Shown in pieces: positions 18,639-29,157 of a stretch of DNA of 64,000 bases. The DNA is from Opitutaceae bacterium (GTDB lineage Bacteria > Verrucomicrobiota > Verrucomicrobiia > Opitutales > Opitutaceae): contig JADJZJ010000009.1 of the NCBI GenBank assembly GCA_016715765.1, positions 58,700 to 122,699 on the forward strand, written 5' to 3'. Position numbers and translations under genes: made by a program. How positions within the stretch are numbered: the stretch's first letter is position 1; every line of letters begins with the position of its first letter. The notes beneath the pieces were generated by a model. It worked only from the letters and a program-made list of their open reading frames with translations, searched no databases and was not told where the DNA came from.

Positions 18639-19221
18639 TGCCGTGACGGGTCACCGTCGCCCCCACGCCTTCACCCTCGCCGAGGTGATGGTCGCCGCCT
18701 CGCTGGCGACCCTCGTGCTGGCCGGGGTGATGAGCGCGTTTCTCTTCATCGGCCGCACCAGCTTCAGCACCGGCAACTACAGCGAGATGGAGGCCCAGAC
18801 CCGCCGGGCCCTCGACCGCTTTGCCGGCGATGTGCGCATGGCCACCGGCATCCGGTGGAACAGCAGCCAGAGCCTCACCCTCACCCTCCCCACCGCCTCC
18901 AACGCGACCACCCAGGTCACCTACGCGTACGATCCGCTCTCCGTCGGGGCCACGGCCCGCACGTTCTACCGTGTCGTCGGCGACGCCGCCTCCCCGCTGC
19001 CCCGCGAGGCCCTGGTGCGCGGGGTGGCCACGGATTTTTCCTTCCAGCGCTTCAAGCTCGAGCAGAACGGCGTCATCGCGAATGCCGCCGCCAACGATCT
19101 GGAGACCAAACTGCTCCAGGTCTCACTCCGTCCCGTCCGGACGGGTGTCACCACGGTCGCCAGCAGCCAGCGCACCCTTTCCGCCCGTTATCTGCTGCGC
19201 AACAAGCGCGTCAGCCAATGA
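18613..19221 (+). CDS. PilW-like minor pseudopilin (first set)
   Basis: A prepilin of 202 residues. The N-terminal methylation motif is HA then FTLAEVMVAAS, so the residue before the cleavage site is Ala19 instead of the usual Gly. The hydrophobic helix covers about 20-42. The rest is a beta-rich pilin head ending SARYLLRNKRV, closely matching the paralogue at 21211. The ATG at 18613 gives a 19-residue leader and a 26-base overlap with the gene before; a GTG at 18643 would give a 9-residue leader. It overlaps the next gene by 4 bases. Confidence 0.82.
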   Translation: MTISTPPTDAVTGHRRPHAFTLAEVMVAASLATLVLAGVMSAFLFIGRTSFSTGNYSEMEAQTRRALDRFAGDVRMATGIRWNSSQSLTLTLPTASNATTQVTYAYDPLSVGATARTFYRVVGDAASPLPREALVRGVATDFSFQRFKLEQNGVIANAAANDLETKLLQVSLRPVRTGVTTVASSQRTLSARYLLRNKRVSQ

Positions 19222-20642
19222 TGTCCCGCTCCAAGCATTCACCGCGGCCTGGTCCGCACCTGCTCCCGGCGCCCACCCGGCACGGGTCGATGCAACCTGC
19301 GCGGGGCTCCGTCCTCATTGTCGCCCTGCTGCTCTCCGCCATCATCGCCCTGATGCTGGGCAGCTACCTGAATCTCAACCTGAGTTCCACCCGGCTTGCC
19401 AAGCGCTCCTTCCACAGCACCGCCGCCCTCAACCTCGTCGAGGCGGGCGCGGAGGAGGCGGTCTGGTCCTTCAACCGCGTCACGGCGGGCCACAACGATG
19501 GCTGGACGGATTGGAACACCGACGGCACCTCGGCCTGGAAAAAACTGTCCGGCTTCGACTTCGGGGCCAACACCTCCGGGTGGACCAAGGTCTACGTCAC
19601 CAGCACCAATCCCCCCGCCCGCACCAACCCCAAGGTCGTCGCCCTGGCCTCGGTCAATCCGCCCGACGGTCCGCCCGTCACCCGCATGATCGAGGTCGTC
19701 CTCCGCCGCCGCTCCTATTTCTCCAACGGCCTCGTCGCGAAGGACCGGATCGTCTTCAGCGGCGCCAATGCGAGCGTGGACAGCTGGAACTCGGATCCGG
19801 ACGGGGATCCCGCCACTCCGCCGGTGGACTACAGCGCCGAGGTCCGCCGCGACCAGGGGAGCGTGGCCAGCATGAATGTGGCGAACACCGCCATGCTCGT
19901 GAACCAGGCGGACATCTGGGGCTATGTCTACACCGGCGGCTCCCAGCCGCAGGTCGGCAGCAACGGCAGTATCCGCGGTGCGGACACGCCGGAGGACGTG
20001 CGGATTGACGCGAACCGCATCACCACGGACTTCAACGCCGCGCTGCCCGCCGTGGCCGCCCCGGCGGACGGCATCACGATCGCGAACATCGGTTCCACCC
20101 TGGGCACCGCCGGCCTGGCGACCCGCTGGCGCTGTGCGGCGATCAACCTGAGCGGCAACCAGACGCTCACCATCCGGGGCGATGTGACCCTCATCCTCAC
20201 CGCCACCTCCGGCATGAATGCGATCAGTGTCACCGGCAATGCCGGCATCATTGTCCCCGCCGGCTCCACCTTCACCGTCTACACCGAGGGCAACGTCCGG
20301 ATCGCCGGCAACGGCATCGGCAACGCCAACATCCAGCCCCGGACCCTGCAATTCTGGGGCACCCACCCCACGGCCGGCGGCCAGGAAATGCAAATCGCCG
20401 GCAACGGGGCGCTGCGCACCGTCGTCTATGCCCCCAATGCCTCCGTGACCATCAACGGCAACGGGAACGTGCTGGGCTCCGTGGTCGCCAACGACATCAC
20501 CCTCGTGGGCAACGCGGCGTTTCACTATGACGAGTCGCTCGCCAATTCCGGAGAGGACACGCCCTACGGCATCACCAAGTGGCGCGAACTCAGCACCGCC
20601 GAGAGCCGCGCCGCCTACGCCGAGGTCTTCGCGGGCTGGTGA
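19218..20642 (+). CDS. PilX-like pseudopilin with DUF7305-like domain (first set)
   Basis: A 474-residue protein. A basic/proline leader of 30 residues precedes a PilX_N-type helix (GSVLIVALLLSAIIAL, about 31-52), which lacks the Glu at +5, as PilX proteins may. A head domain follows. The C-terminal half is beta-rich with recurring GNG turns (IAGNGIGN, IAGNGALR, INGNGNVLGSVV, VGNAAFHYDE), the pattern of DUF7305 and likely a beta-solenoid. It is probably a pilus-tip or minor subunit exposed outside. The start is the first of two adjacent ATGs, coupled to pilW. Confidence 0.8.
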   Translation: MMSRSKHSPRPGPHLLPAPTRHGSMQPARGSVLIVALLLSAIIALMLGSYLNLNLSSTRLAKRSFHSTAALNLVEAGAEEAVWSFNRVTAGHNDGWTDWNTDGTSAWKKLSGFDFGANTSGWTKVYVTSTNPPARTNPKVVALASVNPPDGPPVTRMIEVVLRRRSYFSNGLVAKDRIVFSGANASVDSWNSDPDGDPATPPVDYSAEVRRDQGSVASMNVANTAMLVNQADIWGYVYTGGSQPQVGSNGSIRGADTPEDVRIDANRITTDFNAALPAVAAPADGITIANIGSTLGTAGLATRWRCAAINLSGNQTLTIRGDVTLILTATSGMNAISVTGNAGIIVPAGSTFTVYTEGNVRIAGNGIGNANIQPRTLQFWGTHPTAGGQEMQIAGNGALRTVVYAPNASVTINGNGNVLGSVVANDITLVGNAAFHYDESLANSGEDTPYGITKWRELSTAESRAAYAEVFAGW

Positions 20643-20673
20643 CTTTCCGTCCGGACCCGGCGGGACGCTCCCA

Positions 20674-20698
20674 TCAGGCCTACCGGCACTAGGCCTGA
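20674..20698. promoter_or_regulatory. AGGCCT palindrome, candidate regulator-binding site
   Basis: A perfect 9-bp inverted repeat TCAGGCCTA / TAGGCCTGA with 7 bases between. It shares the AGGCCT core and the 10-mer TAGGCCTGAA with the palindrome at 15742-15763. It lies in the 111-base gap between the first and second pseudopilin sets, 56 bases before the next start codon. Operator for the local response regulators is the favoured reading; an RNA hairpin is the alternative, but no T-run follows. Confidence 0.45.
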
Positions 20699-20753
20699 AA
20701 TACGGACCCGTACGCCTCTAACATTGCGGGCGGCTGGCTGGCATGATGGACGC

Positions 20754-21218
20754 ATGCCCAATCCATTTCGCACCCGCCGGCGCCGCGAGGGCGGCTTCAC
20801 GATCGTCGAGGTCGCCATGGCCAGCTTCATCATGGCCTTCGGCATCGCCACCTCGATCATCGCGATGCAGTCCGGCTACAAGCACATCGATCTCGCCCGC
20901 GGCACCACGCTCGCGTCCCAAATCATCCAGAGCGAGATGGAGCGCCTGCGCATGATGAGCTGGACGATGATCAATGCGCTGCCGGCCAACGAGACCTTTG
21001 ACGGCGCCACGTTCTTCAGCGAGCACGCCAACATCGAGGACATTTACACCATCACCCGCACGGTCACGGACGACAGCACCCGCCCGGGCGAGATCAAGAA
21101 CATCAACATCTCCGTCCGCTGGCGCACCTACGATCAGCGCTGGCATCAACGCTCCTTCAACGCGATCTACGCAAAAAACGGCCTTTATGACTATTACTAC
21201 ACTGTTGCCCATGAGTAA
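20754..21218 (+). CDS. PilV-like minor pseudopilin (second set)
   Basis: A 154-residue prepilin with a 14-residue basic leader (MPNPFRTRRRREGG), cleavage after G14, FTIVEV with Glu19 at +5, helix about 15-38, then a pilin head ending KNGLYDYYYT. It is homologous to residues 228-371 of the regulator-pilin fusion at 17523 (shared QSEMERLRM / QSEMENLRL segments). Here the leader is of normal length and there is no regulator. Its stop overlaps the start of the next pilW by 8 bases. Confidence 0.85.
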   Translation: MPNPFRTRRRREGGFTIVEVAMASFIMAFGIATSIIAMQSGYKHIDLARGTTLASQIIQSEMERLRMMSWTMINALPANETFDGATFFSEHANIEDIYTITRTVTDDSTRPGEIKNINISVRWRTYDQRWHQRSFNAIYAKNGLYDYYYTVAHE

Positions 21219-21747
21219 GCCCGCCCGCCGCCGGGGCTTCACCCTGGTGGAGGTCATGATCGGGGCGGCGCTCTCGACCTTCATCCTGGCCGGGGTCCTC
21301 TCGACCTTCCTCTTCCTCGGGCGCAGCGGCGCCAACATGCAGAATTACTCCGACATGGAGACCCAGGCCCGCCGGGGGCTGGAAATTTTCGCGGAAGACG
21401 TGCGCCAGGCCAGCGCCATCACCTGGAACAGCGCCGAGTCAGCCACGATTGTGGTGAACTCCGCCAGCGTCACCTACGCCTACGACAGCAGCACGCGCAT
21501 CTTTTCCCGCAATGGAGCTAATCTCATCACGGGGGTGACCCCGGGCAGCTTCGCCTTCTCGGCCTTCAATGTCGCCGGGACGGAGATGCCGCTGTCCACC
21601 GCGGCGGAGCGTTCCGCCGCCAGTTCCAGCACGAAGCAGCTCCAGATCACCCTCGAGGCCACGCGCACGAACACGACCGTCGTCGCCGCGACGAATACCG
21701 TGCTCTCCGCCCGCTTCATCCTTCGCAACAAGATCGTCACCGCCTGA
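21211..21747 (+). CDS. PilW-like minor pseudopilin (second set)
   Basis: A 178-residue prepilin: leader MSKPARRRG, cleavage after G9, FTLVEVMIGAAL with Glu14 at +5, helix about 10-32. The head contains NYSDMETQARRGLEIFAEDVRQA, which matches the first-set PilW. The end SARFILRNKIVTA matches that copy too. Unlike the first copy, it has the canonical Gly before the cleavage site. It overlaps pilV by 8 bases; the next start is 11 bases on. Confidence 0.86.
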   Translation: MSKPARRRGFTLVEVMIGAALSTFILAGVLSTFLFLGRSGANMQNYSDMETQARRGLEIFAEDVRQASAITWNSAESATIVVNSASVTYAYDSSTRIFSRNGANLITGVTPGSFAFSAFNVAGTEMPLSTAAERSAASSSTKQLQITLEATRTNTTVVAATNTVLSARFILRNKIVTA

Positions 21748-21758
21748 GCGGCGCTCCC

Positions 21759-23240
21759 ATGAAGACCAACCCTTCGTTCCGTCCCCTCCCTGCGACCCGC
21801 AGTCTGCGCCTGGCACAGACGAGGGGTTCCGTGCTCATCGTCTCGATGATCCTGTGCGCCGTCATCGGCATCTCGCTCGCAAGCTACCTGCAGCTCGGTC
21901 GCACCGGCCTGTTCATCTCCAACCGGGCCCTCTACAGCAACGCCGCCATGAACCTTGCCGAGAACGGGCTCGAGGAGGCGATGTATGCCATCAACAAAAC
22001 GGTGGCCGACAGCGGCTACAATTGGGCGGACAACGGCTGGACCACATCAAGCCCCGTGCCCACCGGCGATGCCCGGCGGGTGTTGCCCGCGTCCGGCACC
22101 TACAACTTCGACCAGGGTGTCACCGGCACCGTGCGCGTCTACGTGGTCGGCTATTCCGGCACCGCTCCCCGCGCCCTGGCCCGTTCCACCGTCAACCTCG
22201 GCTCAGGCCGGACCATTGAAAAGTGGGTCGAGGTCCGGATGCGCAAAACCTCCCGGTTCGCCAACGGCCTGGTGGCCAAGGATTCCATCCGCTTTGCCGG
22301 CAACAACGCCTCGGTGGACAGCTGGCACTCCAAGAAAAACGACGACGGCACCCCGCGGGCCTCGCCCGTGCCCTACAGTTCCGCCGTGGATCATGACAAG
22401 GGCTCGGTCGGCTCCATCTCCGTTTCCGTGGACGCCGTTCTCGTCCAGAACGCCGACATCTGGGGCTATGCCGCCACCGGCGGCGCGATCCCGGCCGTGG
22501 GCAGCAACGGCCTGGTCGGACCCTATGGCACGACGAGCGGACAAATGGACATGTCCCGCGTCTCCACGGACTTCTCCGCCAGCTTCGATCCGGTTTCGCC
22601 GCCCACGACCGCGGGTTACACCGACATCGCCAACATCACGGCCAACACGATCCTGCCGCGGGCAACTGATGCTCCTGCTTCGGATGGAAAATATTATTAT
22701 ACCACGGGCCAGATCAGCTTTAACAACAAGTACCTTACGATTCAGAAAAAGACCGTCGGGTCACCCGCCGTGCAGGTCGTGATCACCCTGACCAACACCA
22801 CCACCTCGATCAGCATCGGCGGTGGTTCCGGTGCCGTCAATATCGAGTCGGGCTCCCAGCTCGAACTTTATGCCCCGGGCAACATCTCCATCGCCGGCAA
22901 CGGCGTCATGAACGGGGGCACCACCGCCGCCACCGCCAATCTGCCGGAGGCTTTTCAAATCTGGGGCACCAAGACCTCCGGCGTGCAGGACATCTCCATC
23001 GCCGGCAACGGCGTCCTCAGCGGCGTCGTTTACGTTCCGCAGGGTTCGGTCAAGATCAACGGCAACGGCGACGTGTGCGGCTCGGTCGTGGCCAATGACA
23101 TCACCGTGGTCGGCAATGCCCTGTTCCATTACGACGAATCCCTGGGCGACTTCGGCGGCAACAATCCCTACCGCGTCTCCCTCTGGCGCGAGATCACCTC
23201 GGCCGCCGGCCGCAGCGCCGTCACCGTCCTGAATTGGTAA
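21759..23240 (+). CDS. PilX-like pseudopilin with DUF7305-like domain (second set)
   Basis: A 493-residue homologue of the genes at 19218 and 23419. A 22-residue leader precedes the GSVLIVSMILCAVIG helix. Then NAAMNLAENGLEEAMYAINK, a PilX-type segment where the helix leaves the membrane, is followed by a middle domain. A C-terminal beta-rich domain has repeated GNG turns (SIAGNGVMNG, SIAGNGVLSG, KINGNGDVCG) and NALFHYDESLGD near the end. It is very close to the copy at 23419, so a recent tandem duplication is likely. Confidence 0.83.
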   Translation: MKTNPSFRPLPATRSLRLAQTRGSVLIVSMILCAVIGISLASYLQLGRTGLFISNRALYSNAAMNLAENGLEEAMYAINKTVADSGYNWADNGWTTSSPVPTGDARRVLPASGTYNFDQGVTGTVRVYVVGYSGTAPRALARSTVNLGSGRTIEKWVEVRMRKTSRFANGLVAKDSIRFAGNNASVDSWHSKKNDDGTPRASPVPYSSAVDHDKGSVGSISVSVDAVLVQNADIWGYAATGGAIPAVGSNGLVGPYGTTSGQMDMSRVSTDFSASFDPVSPPTTAGYTDIANITANTILPRATDAPASDGKYYYTTGQISFNNKYLTIQKKTVGSPAVQVVITLTNTTTSISIGGGSGAVNIESGSQLELYAPGNISIAGNGVMNGGTTAATANLPEAFQIWGTKTSGVQDISIAGNGVLSGVVYVPQGSVKINGNGDVCGSVVANDITVVGNALFHYDESLGDFGGNNPYRVSLWREITSAAGRSAVTVLNW

Positions 23241-23418
23241 GGGCGGCAGAACCACCACCGGCACGGAAGTCCGACGATGATTGGACGGGCCGTCGGCACT
23301 CATCCTCAAATCCCCGGCTGCCCGCCGCCAGCATTCGCTTCCCGCCACAAATAATCATTCCGCTCGTGTCTGTAAAAGTCCTCCCCCCGGGACCGAACGC
23401 ATGCATCGCCGATTTCCC

Positions 23419-24903
23419 ATGATCAGGAGGCCTTCGCCAGTTCCCGTCGCTCCCGTCCGATTCGCGCCCCTCCCCGCCGCCTCGAAGGGCTCCGTCCTGA
23501 TCGTCGCGATGGTCCTTTCCGCGGTCATCAGCGTCTCGCTGGTCAGCTATCTGCAGATGAGCCGGACGAGCCTGCAGATTTCCAACAGCGCCTTCTACCA
23601 TAATGCGGCCATGAATCTGGCCGAGAACGGCCTGGAGGAAGCCCTGTACGCCATCAACAAGACCGTGGCCGACAGCAGCTACGACTGGGCGGCCAACGGC
23701 TGGGACACCGCGAGCCCGGTACCCGCCGGAGATGCCCGGCGCCGGCTGCCTTCGGCCAGCACCACCTACCAGTTCGACCAGAACGTCACCGGCTTCGTGC
23801 GCGTTTATGTGCTGGGCTACAACAGCGCCGCCCCCCGGGCCGTCGCCCGTTCCACCATCACGCTCAGCACCGGCCATATCATCCAGAAATGGGTCGAGAT
23901 CCGGCTGCGCAAGGCCTCCAGGTTTGCCACCGGGCTGGTCGCCCGGGAATCCATCAGTTTTTCCGGCAACAACGCCTCGGTGGACAGCTGGCACTCGAGG
24001 AAAAACGACGACGGCACGCCGCGGGCCACTCCGGTCGCCTACAGTTCCGCCGTCGATCATGACCGGGGCTCCGTGGGCTCGCTTTCCGTCGGCGTGAATG
24101 CCGTCCTCGTCCAGAATGCCGACATCTGGGGCTATGTCGCCACCGGCGGCACCATGCCTTCCGTCGGCAGCAACGGACTCGTCGGGCCTTATGGCACGGC
24201 CAGCGGTGAAATGGACCTGGGCCGCATCTCCACGGATTTCACCGCGAATTTCGAGCCGGTGGCGCCGCCCGCCAACGGCGGCGACAACATCGGCGACATC
24301 ACGACCAACCTCAATCTGCCCCGGGCCGCCGATGCCCTCGCGACAGATGGGAAATACTACTACACCGTCGGCCAGATCAATTTTAACAACAAGACGCTCG
24401 CCATTGCGAAAAAGACCGCCGCCTCGCCCCCCGTGCACGTCGTCATCACCCTCACCAATCCGGCCACGAGCATCAATATCGGCGGCGGCAGCGGCGCGCT
24501 CAACATCGAGCGCGGCTCGCAGCTGGAGCTGTTCGCCCCCGGCGACATCAAAATCGCCGGCAACGGGGTGATGAACGGCGGCAGCACCTCCGCCGCGGCG
24601 AACCTGCCGGAGTACTTTCAAATCTGGGGCACCCGGACCACCGGGGTGCAGGACATCCAGATCGCGGGCAACGGCGTGCTCAGCGGTTTGGTCTACGCCC
24701 CCAATGGTTCGGTAAAAATCAACGGCAACGGCGATGTCAGCGGTTCCGTCGTGGCCAACGACATCACCGTGGTCGGCAATGCCGCCTTCCACTACGACGA
24801 GGCCCTGGGCGATTACGGCGGGAACAACCCCTTCCGCGTCGCGCTCTGGCGCGAGATCAGCTCGGCCGCGGACCGCAACGCCATCACCGTGCTGGACTGG
24901 TGA
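23419..24903 (+). CDS. PilX-like pseudopilin with DUF7305-like domain (third copy)
   Basis: A 494-residue tandem paralogue of the preceding gene, with the same order: leader, GSVLIVAMVLSAVISV helix, NAAMNLAENGLEEALYAINK, middle domain, GNG-rich beta domain, final AFHYDEALGDYGGN. The ATG at 23419 gives a leader as long as that of the sister gene; an ATG at 23401 is also in frame. No PilV or PilW accompanies this copy. The 178 bases before it hold nothing recognisable, so it may have its own promoter. Confidence 0.82.
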   Translation: MIRRPSPVPVAPVRFAPLPAASKGSVLIVAMVLSAVISVSLVSYLQMSRTSLQISNSAFYHNAAMNLAENGLEEALYAINKTVADSSYDWAANGWDTASPVPAGDARRRLPSASTTYQFDQNVTGFVRVYVLGYNSAAPRAVARSTITLSTGHIIQKWVEIRLRKASRFATGLVARESISFSGNNASVDSWHSRKNDDGTPRATPVAYSSAVDHDRGSVGSLSVGVNAVLVQNADIWGYVATGGTMPSVGSNGLVGPYGTASGEMDLGRISTDFTANFEPVAPPANGGDNIGDITTNLNLPRAADALATDGKYYYTVGQINFNNKTLAIAKKTAASPPVHVVITLTNPATSINIGGGSGALNIERGSQLELFAPGDIKIAGNGVMNGGSTSAAANLPEYFQIWGTRTTGVQDIQIAGNGVLSGLVYAPNGSVKINGNGDVSGSVVANDITVVGNAAFHYDEALGDYGGNNPFRVALWREISSAADRNAITVLDW

Positions 24904-24920
24904 GTGGGCGTAGCACGAAT

Positions 24921-24982
24921 GCAGGAGCGGCTTTATGCCGCGAACGAACGCGTAACATCGCGGCGTAAAGCCGCTCCTACAG
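24921..24982. repeat. REP-like family A inverted doublet
   Basis: Two family A arms face each other: GCAGGAGCGGCTTTATGCCG at 24921 and GGCGTAAAGCCGCTCCTAC ending at 24980, with about 16 bases between. The doublet lies between the last pseudopilin gene and the RNase P RNA, both of which read towards it. The transcript would fold into a long hairpin that could stop transcription from either side. Confidence 0.7.
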
Positions 24983-25018
24983 TTGAACAAGCGCAGGCAG
25001 GCACTGGTTGAAAATAGC

Positions 25019-25496
25019 TAGTTTTGGGGCCGGTAAGCCGGATTATGTTCCTCCCGCTTGCGCGGGATTCGGCCGTCATTTCTCTCAACGTCCGCCTTGC
25101 GACAGACCTGCCCTCCGCAGCTCCGCTTGCGCGGAGCGAAGGAGGGTGCGGCATACCCGTGGCTATGGGACGGGCCGTCCAGCCACCTATTTTGCCTTGC
25201 ACCGGAAGGGGTTTTTCGTGCCGCCAACGTCGCCGTTGGCGCGGTGGGCTCTTACCCCACCTTTTCACCCTTACCCTGAGCGAGCCGCCTTGCGGCGGAT
25301 CGAACCGGGCGGTTTGTTCTCTGTGACACTGTCCGTCACCAAGCCTTGACGCTTGGCGCCCGCACTTGCGGTGAAGCTCGTGCGGCATCCTGCCCTGCGG
25401 TGTCCGGACTTTCCTCTCCGAACTTCCAATACGGGCGCGGCGTTACCCGCGCCTTGGGATCAAAGAACTCGGAGCGACGACCAGGCCCCAAAACTA
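25019..25496 (-). ncRNA. rnpB: RNase P RNA, bacterial type A
   Basis: On the minus strand the 5' part has the universal P4 signature GAGAGGAAAGTCCGGAC. The 3' half has GGTAAGAGCCCACCG, ACAGAGAACAAACCGCC and the AGGGTGAAAAGG region, in the usual order. The ends close by a perfect 13-bp pairing (TAGTTTTGGGGCC with its complement, 25019-25031 and 25484-25496). The size, about 475 bases, is slightly longer than average. It is the catalytic RNA that trims tRNA 5' ends. It follows the zinc-ribbon gene with no gap, a known arrangement. Confidence 0.95.
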
Positions 25497-26207
25497 GGAT
25501 TCCCAATAAACCAGGCGTCCGCACTGGTCGCAAGCCGCGAGTTGCCCGTCCGTGGCCTTGCCCCGTGCGGCGGACTCGACCTCGGAGGAAACCTTCAAAT
25601 GGCAGCCGCTGCATTTGCCGCCGCGGATGGGTACGCACACCGGCAGCGCCCGGGCGGCCTGGCGGTCGTAAATGCGCAGGATCGGGGCATCGAGCCCGCT
25701 GCGGGCCGCATTGAATTCCGCCGTCGCGCCCTCCAATTCGGCCTTCAGGTTCGCCGCCCGCTCTCCGAGCATCGCGATGCGGGCCTGGTGACCGGTGATG
25801 TTCTGCTTTAATTCCGCCTCGGCCGCCGCAAATTTCTTCCTGGCCTCATCGATGGCGTACATGACCTCCAGCTCGCTGCCTTCCAGCTCGCTGATGGCCG
25901 TCTCCGTGGTCTCAATTTCGTGGCCGAGGGCCTGATATTCGTCGTTTTTCCGCACTTGCGACTGCTGGGTCTTGTATTTCCCGAGCTTGTCCTCGGCGGA
26001 TCCGATCTCGGTTTCCAGCATCTTCTTCTTGGTTTCCAACTCTTTAACCTCGGTCTTGGCCGCCTCGATGGCAGCCTTCTCGGCCGCGATCTTCTGCTCT
26101 ACCAGGGCGATTTCACCGGGAACGGCCTTGGTTTGGGCCTCCAAACCCCTTCGCCGGGCATCGCGTTCCTGCAAAATCAGCACCTTTTCCAGCACGGGTG
26201 TCAGCAT
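25494..26207 (-). CDS. Coiled-coil zinc-ribbon protein (DUF164/zf-RING_7 family)
   Basis: 237 residues. A long antiparallel coiled coil (about 5-175, Glu/Lys/Ala-rich) precedes a C-terminal zinc ribbon with C199-x2-C202 (KCSGCHL) and C226-x2-C229 (CDQCG). Family members are thought to bind nucleic acids, and they are often encoded beside rnpB, as here. The biochemical role is not established. The gene is divergent from gyrB, sharing a 165-base intergenic region. The stop codon TAG is the first triplet of the RNase P RNA arm. Confidence 0.88.
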   Translation of the reverse strand: MLTPVLEKVLILQERDARRRGLEAQTKAVPGEIALVEQKIAAEKAAIEAAKTEVKELETKKKMLETEIGSAEDKLGKYKTQQSQVRKNDEYQALGHEIETTETAISELEGSELEVMYAIDEARKKFAAAEAELKQNITGHQARIAMLGERAANLKAELEGATAEFNAARSGLDAPILRIYDRQAARALPVCVPIRGGKCSGCHLKVSSEVESAARGKATDGQLAACDQCGRLVYWES

Positions 26208-26372
26208 GGACCGAGCACCTTGCCGGTATCCCCCCAGCGGTCAATTGAAACCCTCGGTTTAAAGGCAAAAGAACGCCTTTTCCATGCCGCTTTTTTCTCA
26301 AAAAAACCCTCGCGTGCAGGACGCTTTTTCCAAAGAATTTTTCTTTCCCTATTCCAACCTAAATTTCGCTGC

Positions 26373-28937
<2,565 letters not shown>

Positions 28938-29157
28938 GTGAGGGTAGCGAGGGAATGGAGCTTCCGGGTGCTCGTGGAAGGCCCAGCGCACCTCGGTCTA
29001 TCGCGCCCGAACGTTCCGAAGCCTGGCCATCACCTTCGCCGCTCCTGCAGCCTCACGTTCCGCCACTTCGTCAGTTTCCGCAAGCGAATGTACACCGCCG
29101 CCGAAAAGCCTCCCGCCTCGGCCCGCATCCCGAAACCTCTCCAACATCACCGACATC

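Noticed and set aside
19239..20525. Long open frames antisense to the DUF7305 genes (19239-20525, 23221-24990)
   Set aside because: Gly/Asp/Val/Arg-rich shadow translations; the sense frames have pilin helices and paralogues.
25008..25349. Several short open frames between the last PilX gene and the zinc-ribbon gene
   Set aside because: They lie inside the RNase P RNA, whose conserved signatures explain the sequence.
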